Positions 39,296 through 47,006 of a stretch of 64,000 nt of DNA are shown piece by piece; position 1 is the stretch's first letter, and each line of letters begins with the position of its first letter. This DNA comes from an uncultured Chthonomonas sp. Lineage in GTDB: Bacteria; Armatimonadota; Chthonomonadetes; Chthonomonadales; CAJBBX01. A program made the position numbers and the translations under genes. The notes under the pieces were generated by a model, which saw nothing but the letters and a program-made list of their open reading frames with translations, had not been told where the DNA came from and did not search any database. The stretch spans positions 25,699 through 89,698 of the forward strand of contig CAJBBX010000038.1 of NCBI GenBank assembly GCA_903951425.1, written 5' to 3'.

Positions 39296-40189
39296 GTGCC
39301 TGCCGTTCCCCCCGCACGGCCGGGCTGCAACTGCATGCCTGCGCTGGTCTTGGAGGCCATGCGGCCCCGCCAGTGGTCGAAGAACCTCTTCGTCTATGCG
39401 GCCATGGTCTTCACTGACAACTGGCGGAGCTGGCCGCTGGTGACGCTCTGCTTCGGCATCTTCTGCCTGGTCTCTGGGGCGGTCTACCTGGTGAACGACA
39501 TCTCCGACCGCGAGCAGGACCGGGTCCACCCGGAAAAGCAGAGCCGACCCATCGCGTCCGGCCGGCTCCCTGTGGCGGCGGCCGCCGCGGCGGCCGGCCT
39601 GCTCGGGATCGGCGGCGCGGTCGCCTCGTTCGGGGTCTCGATATTGTTCGGTACCGGGGTCGTGGGCTACCTGCTGCTGCAGGTGGCATACACATTCGCG
39701 CTGAAGCACATGGTGCTGGTCGATGCATTCGCCATCGCCGCCGGGTTCGTGATCCGCGCAGCAGCCGGAGGATGGGCCCTGCACGTACCGGTATCGGCCT
39801 GGCTGCTGGTCTGTACGCTACAGCTGGCGCTTTTCCTAGCGTTCGGCAAGCGGCGCCATGAGTTGGTGGCTCTGGAGGCCGATGCGGCAGACCATCGGCA
39901 GGCCCTATCCTCCTACAGCTTGCCTCTACTGGACCAGATCATCGCCGTGACGCTGGGCGGGCTGACGGTCTCGTACGCCGTCTACTGCATCAACTCCCCC
40001 ACTGCCATCAGGCATCCCCTGCTTGCGCTGTCGCTGCCGTTCGTCATGTTCGGCGTGTTCCGGTACCTCTACCTGATCCACATCGAGCATCGCGGCGGCA
40101 CACCTGAGAAGATCCTGGCGCAGGACCGCACGATGCAGGTGGATCTGGGCCTCTGGCTGGCAGCGGTGGTCGCCGCATTCCGCTGGTGA
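39296..40189 (+). CDS. UbiA-family prenyltransferase, DPPR-synthase-like
   Basis: This 297-residue membrane protein has about 8 hydrophobic helices. The motifs RPRQWSKNLFVYAA and YLVNDISDREQDRVHPEKQ (with the NDxxDxxxD Mg-binding site) and RPIASG match decaprenyl-phosphate 5-phosphoribosyltransferase-like UbiA proteins, which attach phosphoribose from PRPP to polyprenyl phosphate. In actinobacteria this feeds arabinan synthesis. The product here is unknown, but the neighbouring GalE, RfaE2 and RfbD support a surface-glycan role. The start is a GTG; the ATG at 39335 is an alternative with a poorer ribosome binding site. Confidence 0.8.
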   Translation: MPAVPPARPGCNCMPALVLEAMRPRQWSKNLFVYAAMVFTDNWRSWPLVTLCFGIFCLVSGAVYLVNDISDREQDRVHPEKQSRPIASGRLPVAAAAAAAGLLGIGGAVASFGVSILFGTGVVGYLLLQVAYTFALKHMVLVDAFAIAAGFVIRAAAGGWALHVPVSAWLLVCTLQLALFLAFGKRRHELVALEADAADHRQALSSYSLPLLDQIIAVTLGGLTVSYAVYCINSPTAIRHPLLALSLPFVMFGVFRYLYLIHIEHRGGTPEKILAQDRTMQVDLGLWLAAVVAAFRW

Positions 40190-40197
40190 GGGACAGA

Positions 40198-41073
40198 ATG
40201 AAGCTTCTTGTGACGGGGCATCTGGGGATGCTGGGGCGCGACGTAGTCGCGTTGGCCTCGGCGCAAGGCCGGCAGGTTGCGGGCCTCGACGCAGCCGACC
40301 CCGCGGAGCCCATCGATATCGCGGACCTCGCTGCCATGCGCGCCGCCGTTCAGCGGCATAGGCCCGACGCCGTCATCCACTGCGCCGCCTACACGCGGGT
40401 TGATGATGCCGAGAAGGAGTATGACCTGGCTTACCGGGTCAACGCGGTCGGATCCTGGGTCGTGGCCACGGCTTGCGCCGAGGTGGGCGTGCCCGTCTGT
40501 GGCATCAGCACCGACTACGTCTTCGACGGCGAGTCCGCCCAGCCCTACGGCGAATGGGATGCGACGAACCCACTCAGCGCCTATGGCGCCACCAAGCTGG
40601 CCGGCGAGAACGCCATCCGGCAAGCCAACCCGCGCCATTGGGTCGTGCGGACCGCGTGGCTCTACGGCCTCCAGGGGCGCTGCTTCCCGGCCATCATGCT
40701 GAACGCCGCAGCACAAGGCAAGCCGCTCCGCGTCGTGGCGGACCAGTTCGGATGCCCCACGTTCACCCAGGACCTGACCGAGACGCTGCTGAGGATCGTG
40801 GACGGCGCGCCCTACGGCACGTACCACGCCACCAACGCCGGCTCCACATCCTGGTACGAGTTCGCCGGCCGCGTCCTGGCCGAAGCCGGCTCACCCGCCC
40901 GCGTACGGCCCGTCGCCACGGCCCAATGGCCCACGCCGGCCCACCGGCCGCGCCGCTCGGTGCTGGCGCCCTGCGCACTCCGGGCCGCGGGCCTGCCGAC
41001 GCTTCGGCCCTGGGAAGAGGCAATCTGCGACTACGTGCGCCAGAGGCGGGTCCTGGACGGAGGCGCCAGGTGA
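40198..41073 (+). CDS. rfbD: dTDP-4-dehydrorhamnose reductase
   Basis: This 291-residue SDR enzyme performs the last step of dTDP-L-rhamnose synthesis. TGHLGMLGRDVV, HCAAYTRVDDAE, STDYVFDG and the YGATK motif are classical RfbD features. rfbA, rfbB and rfbC are not in the window. A GTG at 40186 overlaps the previous stop, but GAGGGACAG directly precedes the ATG at 40198, which I use. The last bases overlap the next start (GTGA). Confidence 0.92.
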   Translation: MKLLVTGHLGMLGRDVVALASAQGRQVAGLDAADPAEPIDIADLAAMRAAVQRHRPDAVIHCAAYTRVDDAEKEYDLAYRVNAVGSWVVATACAEVGVPVCGISTDYVFDGESAQPYGEWDATNPLSAYGATKLAGENAIRQANPRHWVVRTAWLYGLQGRCFPAIMLNAAAQGKPLRVVADQFGCPTFTQDLTETLLRIVDGAPYGTYHATNAGSTSWYEFAGRVLAEAGSPARVRPVATAQWPTPAHRPRRSVLAPCALRAAGLPTLRPWEEAICDYVRQRRVLDGGAR

Positions 41074-42800
41074 CGCGAACGCTCGCCCGCTGGCTGGCGC
41101 TAACCCTCTTGGCGGCTACGGCGCCCTGCACGGCCCAGAACGGCATGCCGGTCTTCGGGCGCGTACTCACCATCCAGTCCGGACTGCAAGGGCGCGTTAT
41201 GTGGGTCGACGGCACCGCCAACCTCGTTCGAACCGCCACGCCCGAGGGCATCCGCGACATCGTGGCCCGATGCAAGGCGGCCAACATCAGCACGCTGGTC
41301 GTGGACGTGAAGCCGGTCAGCGGCCAGGTGCTCTACCCCAGCAGGATAGCCGAACGGATGCGCCGCTGGAACGGCCGCGACGTCCCGGACCTCGACATCC
41401 TCGCCGAGTTCGTTCAGGCCGGCCACGCGGCCGGGATCGAGGTCGCAGCCAGCGTGAACATGCTCTCCGAGGGCCACAAGCAGTTCGGCGCGGGCATGGC
41501 ATTCGGTCGGCCGGACCTGCAGTCCGTGGCCTATGTGGTCGACCGTGCGCTGGTGACCGCCAACGGCAACCGACTGCCCGTGCGCGGACAGGGCGACCCG
41601 GAAGACCGGAAGCGCCCGCTGGCCCGCGACGACACCTACGCAGCGCCGCCTTCCGGTGAGCCCGCAGGCACGCTGGTCGTCACCATGTCGCCCACCGGCG
41701 AGGTCGAGGCCATGGCGGACGCCGCCATGTGGGGCGATGAGCCCATCGCTGCGCCCGAGGGAGGCCGGCTCCTGGCCCTCACCGGCGAGCAGACCGACTG
41801 GGCCGCGGCCAACATTCAGCCCGGCGTCAGCGCCCGGTTTGACGCGAGGGGTAGACGCGTCCCGTCGGCCGAGGAGCCCGCCGAGAAGGTGGCCGTCTTC
41901 GTGAGCCCTTATCAGGCGGAGGCACGCAAGCGGGCCATCGATATCGTCCGCGAGATCGCGACCAACTACGCCGTGGACGCCATCGTCTTCGACCGGCTCC
42001 GGTACGCCAACCTCTACAACGATACCAGCGACGCCGCCCGCCGCGCGTTCGAGCAGTGGATCGGCAAGCGGGTGGCCAACTTCCCGGAGGACATCATCTC
42101 ATTCGATCCCGTGCCCGGCGAGCCGCCGAGGCGCGGTCCGCTCTTCAGGCCCTGGCTTGAGTTCCGTGCGCGTACGATCCGCGATCTGATCTCCGAGGCT
42201 GCCGGGGCCGCCCGAACCGCCCGGCCGGGCATCCAGGTGGCCGCCTACGTGGGCAGCTGGTTCACAGAGTACTACGGCGTGGGCGTGAACTGGGGGAGCG
42301 AGAAGCTGCCGGTGCGCACCTCGTGGGCCACGCCGGACTACAACGAGGCAGGCTACGCCGAGCAGTTGGACTGGCTCACCACCGGGTGCTACTACGGCTA
42401 TCCCACAAGGGACGAGGCCCGGGCTGCCGGCGCATCGCCGGGTGGCTCCGTGGAGGCCGCCGCCGACGTCTCGACGCGGGCCGTATCGGCCAGTGTCCCC
42501 GTCTATGCGGGGCTCTACGCGGTTAACTACAAGGATCGCGCCAAGGCCTTCGAGGACGCCATCTCCGCCGCGTGCCGCTTCTCCAACGGCGTGATGATCT
42601 TCGACATCTCCTACATCTACGACTACGGCTGGTGGGATTCATTGCAGAGGGCCATGAGCCAGCCCGCGCTGGCGCCGCACCGGGTGCCGGGGCTCTTCCT
42701 GCAGATGCGTGCCGCACGGGATGCCGCCTTCGACAACTCCGAGGCGGCGCGATCCGCCAGCACACTGTCAACGGTGCCCTGGCAGGCCGGCGGAGGATAG
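41070..42800 (+). CDS. Secreted family-10-like glycosyl hydrolase (GHL10)
   Basis: This 576-residue protein has a signal peptide (MTRTLARWLALTLLAATAPCTAQ). It is a TIM-barrel glycosidase of the GHL10/DUF4015-like kind: NISTLVVDVKPVSGQVLYPS and YAVDAIVFDRLRYANLYND are typical strands with acidic residues at their ends, and later GYAEQLDWLTTGCYYGYP. Relatives are found near polysaccharide synthesis genes and may trim or degrade glycans. It starts at a GTG overlapping rfbD. Exact activity is not known. Confidence 0.78.
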   Translation: MTRTLARWLALTLLAATAPCTAQNGMPVFGRVLTIQSGLQGRVMWVDGTANLVRTATPEGIRDIVARCKAANISTLVVDVKPVSGQVLYPSRIAERMRRWNGRDVPDLDILAEFVQAGHAAGIEVAASVNMLSEGHKQFGAGMAFGRPDLQSVAYVVDRALVTANGNRLPVRGQGDPEDRKRPLARDDTYAAPPSGEPAGTLVVTMSPTGEVEAMADAAMWGDEPIAAPEGGRLLALTGEQTDWAAANIQPGVSARFDARGRRVPSAEEPAEKVAVFVSPYQAEARKRAIDIVREIATNYAVDAIVFDRLRYANLYNDTSDAARRAFEQWIGKRVANFPEDIISFDPVPGEPPRRGPLFRPWLEFRARTIRDLISEAAGAARTARPGIQVAAYVGSWFTEYYGVGVNWGSEKLPVRTSWATPDYNEAGYAEQLDWLTTGCYYGYPTRDEARAAGASPGGSVEAAADVSTRAVSASVPVYAGLYAVNYKDRAKAFEDAISAACRFSNGVMIFDISYIYDYGWWDSLQRAMSQPALAPHRVPGLFLQMRAARDAAFDNSEAARSASTLSTVPWQAGGG

Positions 42801-42803
42801 CAG

Positions 42804-44810
42804 GTGCGCGCCAAGAGGGCATCGGAGGACGCGGTGGTGAAGGTCGAGGCGATCCTGGGGCCCGACGGCGCCCTGTCACGTCTGCTGCCGGCCTTCGAGC
42901 ACCGCCCGCAGCAGGTGGAGGCCGGGAGCGCCATCGCCGAGGCCATGGCCCAGGGGCGCCACTGCCTCGTGGAGGCCGGAACGGGAGTAGGCAAATCGCT
43001 GGCCTACCTATCCGCGATCCTGACGCTACCGGACAAGGCGGGCCCCGTGGTCATCTCCACCCAGACCATCGGCCTCCAGTCGCAGCTTGCCGAGAAGGAC
43101 ATCCCGCTGGCGGTACAAGCGGCCTCCGGCGCCAAGCCTCGTGTCGTCGTTGCCAAGGGGCGCGGCAACTACCTCTGCCTGCGCGACCTCGACGCCGCGG
43201 GCGGCGACATCTTCCACGATGCCGAGCCGCAGTTCGCGGAGATCAAGCGCTGGGCGGCCGAAACGCGCACCGGCGACGTGGCCGAACTCCCCTTCACCTA
43301 CTCGGGATGGTCCGATCTGGCGGCTCGGGCAGACACCTGCCCGAATATGCAGTGCCGCTACTTCGACCGGTGCTTCTACTTCCGTAACCGACGCGAGACC
43401 GCCAAGGCCAACATCGTTATCGCCAACCATGCGCTCTACTTCTCCGACCTGGCCTTGCGGAGCATGGATACGAACAAGACCGTCCTGCCCGACCACGACT
43501 ACGTCATCTTCGACGAAGCGCACCACCTGGAGGACGCCGCAACCAGCGTCTTCGGCGCCGAGGCAGCTAGTTGGCGCATACCCTACGTGGTGGACCGCAT
43601 CGAGAGGCTGCGGGGAATCCAGCCCGACACGGCGCGCCTCGACGCCCTGCGCGACCTCAATATCGCTATGTTTGACCTGGTGGCGCTGGACAAGCAGGAG
43701 TACTTCCTATCCGAGTTGCCGTCCGGCGCACTGGACCGGGCCAAGGAGGCGTCAGCAGCCGCAGCCGCCTCGCTGGAGGCGCTGGCGGCCCAACTCCGCA
43801 CCGTGCCGCTGGACGCGCCGCAGGAGATTCGCGACCGGGCTGAGGTGCTTGCCTGCCTCTGCGTGAGCACGCGCACCGACATGATCAGGGCACTGACGGA
43901 AGCCGAGGAGGGCTTCATCGCCTGGGGCGAGACGCGCCGGAGCGAAGGGCCGCGCCGCCGCGCCGCCACGGCCAATCCCATCGTCTCGGTTCGCAGCACA
44001 CCTACCGACATCTCCAACCTGCTCCGCGAGCAGCTATGGGAGCGCATCCACTCGGCGGTCCTAGTCTCCGCCACGCTGGCCGACACGGCCGGGTTCGGCT
44101 ACATCCGAGGCAGGCTGGGGCTCAACCCCGACGTCATGGAGGCGCAGGTCGGTAGCCCCTTCGACTATGGGCGGCAGGCCGTCCTCTACGTGCCCCGGGC
44201 CTTCCCGGCCCCGCCGCGGGCGCCGACGCCCGACTACACGCGCCTGCTCACCGACGAGATCGAGGCCATCCTACGCGTGACCGAGGGCCGTGCGCTGGTC
44301 CTCTTCACCTCCCACCGCATGCTGACCGAGGCTTATGAGACGCTGAAGGACCGGCTCCCCTACCCGCTCTTCCGCCAGGGCTCCAAGCCGGCCGGCCAGT
44401 TGGTGGCCGACTTCCGCACCAGCGACGGTGGCTGCCTCTTCGGCACGAGCACGTTCTGGGAGGGTGTCGACGTGCCCGGCGAAGCGCTCAGCGTGGTGAT
44501 CATCGACAAGCTGCCCTTTGCGGTGCCTGACTCACCCATCCAGAAGTCGCGGGCCGACGCCGTCGAGCAGCGCGGCGGCAGCTCGTTCGGCGAGTTCACG
44601 TTGCCCCAGACGCTGATCCGGCTGAAGCAGGGCCTGGGTCGCCTGATACGCACCAAGACCGACTGCGGCGCCGTATGCATCCTTGATAGCCGACTGGCGA
44701 ACAAGTCCTACGGGTGGCAACTCGTACGCGCCATGCCGCCCATGCGCAGGGCGGCTACGCGCGAGGCTTTTGAGACAGTGTGGCACGAGATCACTGCGCC
44801 CGAGGTGTGA
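42804..44810 (+). CDS. DinG/XPD-family ATP-dependent DNA helicase
   Basis: This 668-residue superfamily 2 helicase has Walker A GTGVGKS (59-65) and the DEAH box (237-240). Four cysteines (125, 179, 184, 190) are placed to bind a 4Fe-4S cluster as in DinG/XPD. Late motifs include VLVSATLAD, GTSTFWEGVDVPGE and QGLGRLIRTKTD. It unwinds 5'-3' in DNA repair and R-loop removal. It lacks the exonuclease domain of Gram-positive DinG. It starts at a GTG behind GGAGGATAG, just after the glycosidase gene. Confidence 0.93.
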   Translation: MRAKRASEDAVVKVEAILGPDGALSRLLPAFEHRPQQVEAGSAIAEAMAQGRHCLVEAGTGVGKSLAYLSAILTLPDKAGPVVISTQTIGLQSQLAEKDIPLAVQAASGAKPRVVVAKGRGNYLCLRDLDAAGGDIFHDAEPQFAEIKRWAAETRTGDVAELPFTYSGWSDLAARADTCPNMQCRYFDRCFYFRNRRETAKANIVIANHALYFSDLALRSMDTNKTVLPDHDYVIFDEAHHLEDAATSVFGAEAASWRIPYVVDRIERLRGIQPDTARLDALRDLNIAMFDLVALDKQEYFLSELPSGALDRAKEASAAAAASLEALAAQLRTVPLDAPQEIRDRAEVLACLCVSTRTDMIRALTEAEEGFIAWGETRRSEGPRRRAATANPIVSVRSTPTDISNLLREQLWERIHSAVLVSATLADTAGFGYIRGRLGLNPDVMEAQVGSPFDYGRQAVLYVPRAFPAPPRAPTPDYTRLLTDEIEAILRVTEGRALVLFTSHRMLTEAYETLKDRLPYPLFRQGSKPAGQLVADFRTSDGGCLFGTSTFWEGVDVPGEALSVVIIDKLPFAVPDSPIQKSRADAVEQRGGSSFGEFTLPQTLIRLKQGLGRLIRTKTDCGAVCILDSRLANKSYGWQLVRAMPPMRRAATREAFETVWHEITAPEV

Positions 44811-44913
44811 TTTGCGGGCGAATCTGCCGTGCGGCTTTCCGGTTTGGCGGGCGCCGGGCGAGTAGCTCCGGTAGCAGGGCCGATGCGGACGCCCTGGGAC
44901 ATGGGAGGAACAG

Positions 44914-45507
44914 ATGACGAGTGCAGATAAGCTGGACGCAGACAAGCCGATGGACGAGGCGCCCGAAGCGTTGAGCGCCGCCGATGCCGCCAAGCGCGAG
45001 GCGGGTGAGGTAGCAGACAAGCGCCGCATCCCGGAGCTCGCACGCCGCAACCTGGTGCGGCTACCCAGCGGGCGCCTCTACCTGCCGGCGGCGCAGCGGC
45101 TGGTCTGGTTCCGCGATGAGAAGCCGGACTGGGAGATTCACACCGAACTACTGGAAGGTGGCCAGGAGGCCGGCTTCGCCACCGTGAAGGCGTCCATCCG
45201 CACGCCGGAAGGCCGTGTGATCGCTACAAGCATGAAAACCGAGACGCGGTCGGACTTCCCCGCCGGCTGGGTGGAGAAGGCGGAGACCGGAGCCATTGGC
45301 CGCGCGCTGGCGGTGGCCGGCTACGGTACCCAGTTCGCCATGGACCTGGACGAAGAGGAGATCCGTGCCGAGGGCTCCAACGGCCGCTCGCAAGGCCGGA
45401 GCGCGGACGCATCGCGCGGGACCGAGCGGATCTGGGCGGGACCGGGTCAGTGCCCGCAGTGCTATGCCCCTGAGGGCAAGCCCCACGGCAAGCGCTGCAC
45501 CCAGTAG
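44914..45507 (+). CDS. Putative single-strand-annealing-like protein with zinc knuckle
   Basis: This 197-residue protein is not firmly recognised. Its core, RLVWFRDEKPDWEIHTELL, then an A/G-rich sheet (KASIRTPEGRVIATSMK) and EKAETGAIGRALA followed by GYGTQFA (residues 63-142), resembles proteins common in phages and chromosomes that are suspected single-strand DNA annealing or binding proteins (Rad52/Erf-like). The C-terminus has a four-ligand zinc site: Cys180, Cys183, His191, Cys195. Residues 1-50 and 150-178 look disordered. The ATG follows GAGGAACAG. The position after dinG supports a DNA-repair role. Confidence in function is low, in the gene high. Confidence 0.75.
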   Translation: MTSADKLDADKPMDEAPEALSAADAAKREAGEVADKRRIPELARRNLVRLPSGRLYLPAAQRLVWFRDEKPDWEIHTELLEGGQEAGFATVKASIRTPEGRVIATSMKTETRSDFPAGWVEKAETGAIGRALAVAGYGTQFAMDLDEEEIRAEGSNGRSQGRSADASRGTERIWAGPGQCPQCYAPEGKPHGKRCTQ

Positions 45508-45513
45508 ATAGCA

Positions 45514-45547
45514 TGAGGCGCCGGGCCCACGGGCCTTCGGCGCCTCA
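45514..45547. terminator. Bidirectional hairpin before purA
   Basis: TGAGGCGCC and GGCGCCTCA form a perfect 9-bp stem, with an inner GGCCC/GGGCC pairing possible. It stands between convergent genes. Confidence 0.65.
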
Positions 45548-45574
45548 TCAACTGCTGACCGAGTTGGGAGGGGG

Positions 45575-46867
45575 CTAAGTGCCGGGGAAAACGCCGTCCC
45601 GAACGATGAGCTGTTCGCGGCCCGGCCCCACGCTCACGCTGCCGACGGGCACGCCGACCAGCTCCTCAACGCGCCGCACATAGGCGCGGCACGCCTCCGG
45701 CAGGTCCTCGAAGCGGGTGACGCGGCTCACGTCCTCCGACCACCCGGGCATCTCCTCGTAGACGGGCGTGAGGCCCGCTTGGGAGACGAGGTCCACGGGC
45801 ATCTTGTCGGTCACCTCGCCGCCAATACGGTAGGCCGTGGCCAAACGCACCGTGTCGAGGCCGCTAAGCACGTCCAGGTGGCCCAGCGCGAGGCAGGTGA
45901 GGCCGTTGACCATGGCCGAGTAGCGAAGAACAACTGTGTCGATCCACCCGCAGCGGCGCGGACGACCGGTGGTGGTGCCATACTCGTTCCCGCGCTCACG
46001 GATATAGCTGCCGGTCTCGTCCTCAAGCTCCGTGGGGAAGATGCCTGCGCCCACGCGGGTGGTATAGCTCTTGGCGACACCCAGGACTGCGTCGATGCGC
46101 GTGGGACCGACGCCGGTGCCGAGGCACGCGCCACCCGCAAGCGGATGCGAGGAGGTGACGAAGGGATACGTGCCCATGTCGAGGTCGAGCAGGGCTCCCT
46201 GGGCGCCCTCGAACACGACGCCTGCATCGGACGCCGCCGCCTCACCCACCAGGTAGGCGGTGGAGCAGACAAAGGGCCGCAACTTGGCGCCGAGGACTGC
46301 GTAGGACTGCGCGATCTCCTCGAAGTCCAACGCGGCGGCTCCATGCACACGGGTCAGGATGGCGTTCTTCTGCTCCTTGACCCGGTCCAGCGCCTTGCGG
46401 AGGCGGGCTTCATCAACCAGGTCGTGCATCCGTACGCCGATGCGCGATGCCTTGTCGGCATAGGCCGGTCCGATGCCGCGCCCCGTGGTGCCGATGGCCG
46501 AAGAGCCCTTGGCGGCCTCCTCCAGCCTGTCGAACTCCTTGTGGTACGGCATGATCACATGCGCGTTGGCGGAGATGCGCAGGTTGGCGACGCTGACGCC
46601 CTGCGCCGCAAGGCCCTGAAGCTCTTGAACAAGGACTTCGGGGTCCACGACGACACCATCGGCGATGACGCAGACCACTCCGCCATGCAGGATGCCGCAG
46701 GGCACCAGATGAAACTTGTAGGTGGAGCCCTCCACCGTAACGGTGTGGCCGGCGTTGTTGCCGCCGCCGTACCGCACCACCATGCCGGCGCGCTCGGCTA
46801 GAAAATCGACGACCTTGCCCTTGGCTTCGTCGCCCCATTGCGCACCCACGACCACAGTGTTCGGCAC
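45575..46867 (-). CDS. purA: Adenylosuccinate synthetase
   Basis: This 430-residue GTP-dependent enzyme joins IMP and aspartate, the first step from IMP to AMP. The P-loop-like motif is GAQWGDEAKGKVVD, where the family has GDEGKGK; GNNAGHTV, TTGRGIGPAYADKASRIG, and TTGRPRRCGW are canonical. The usual KLDVL is HLDVL here. The start is a GTG at 46867 with GGGGAGG seven bases upstream; longer readings are not supported. It is divergent from the ABC-F gene with a -10 box on each strand between them. Confidence 0.96.
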   Translation of the reverse strand: MPNTVVVGAQWGDEAKGKVVDFLAERAGMVVRYGGGNNAGHTVTVEGSTYKFHLVPCGILHGGVVCVIADGVVVDPEVLVQELQGLAAQGVSVANLRISANAHVIMPYHKEFDRLEEAAKGSSAIGTTGRGIGPAYADKASRIGVRMHDLVDEARLRKALDRVKEQKNAILTRVHGAAALDFEEIAQSYAVLGAKLRPFVCSTAYLVGEAAASDAGVVFEGAQGALLDLDMGTYPFVTSSHPLAGGACLGTGVGPTRIDAVLGVAKSYTTRVGAGIFPTELEDETGSYIRERGNEYGTTTGRPRRCGWIDTVVLRYSAMVNGLTCLALGHLDVLSGLDTVRLATAYRIGGEVTDKMPVDLVSQAGLTPVYEEMPGWSEDVSRVTRFEDLPEACRAYVRRVEELVGVPVGSVSVGPGREQLIVRDGVFPGT

Positions 46868-46937
46868 GGCACACCTCCCCATCGCGATGCAGGCGCAGAA
46901 ATGGCCCGCTCGCGGAAATCGTCCATCGAACCTCACC

Positions 46938-46997
46938 ATTATACATGAACCGCCCGCGTTGGCCGGTCCCGGCGCCTGCGCGGGCCGCAGGTACAAT
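46938..46997. promoter_or_regulatory. Divergent -10 boxes of purA and the ABC-F gene
   Basis: On the minus strand TGTATAATG gives a perfect TATAAT (46943-46938) 71 bp before purA. On the plus strand TACAAT (46992-46997) lies 10 bp before the ABC-F ATG, so that transcript would be nearly leaderless if the box is real. No clear -35 boxes. Confidence 0.4.
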
Positions 46998-47006
46998 AGC
47001 GCCGCC

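Noticed and set aside
40473-41069. Open frame running into the GHL10 gene from inside rfbD
   Set aside because: It is a shadow of rfbD; the GTG at 41070 gives a clean signal peptide.
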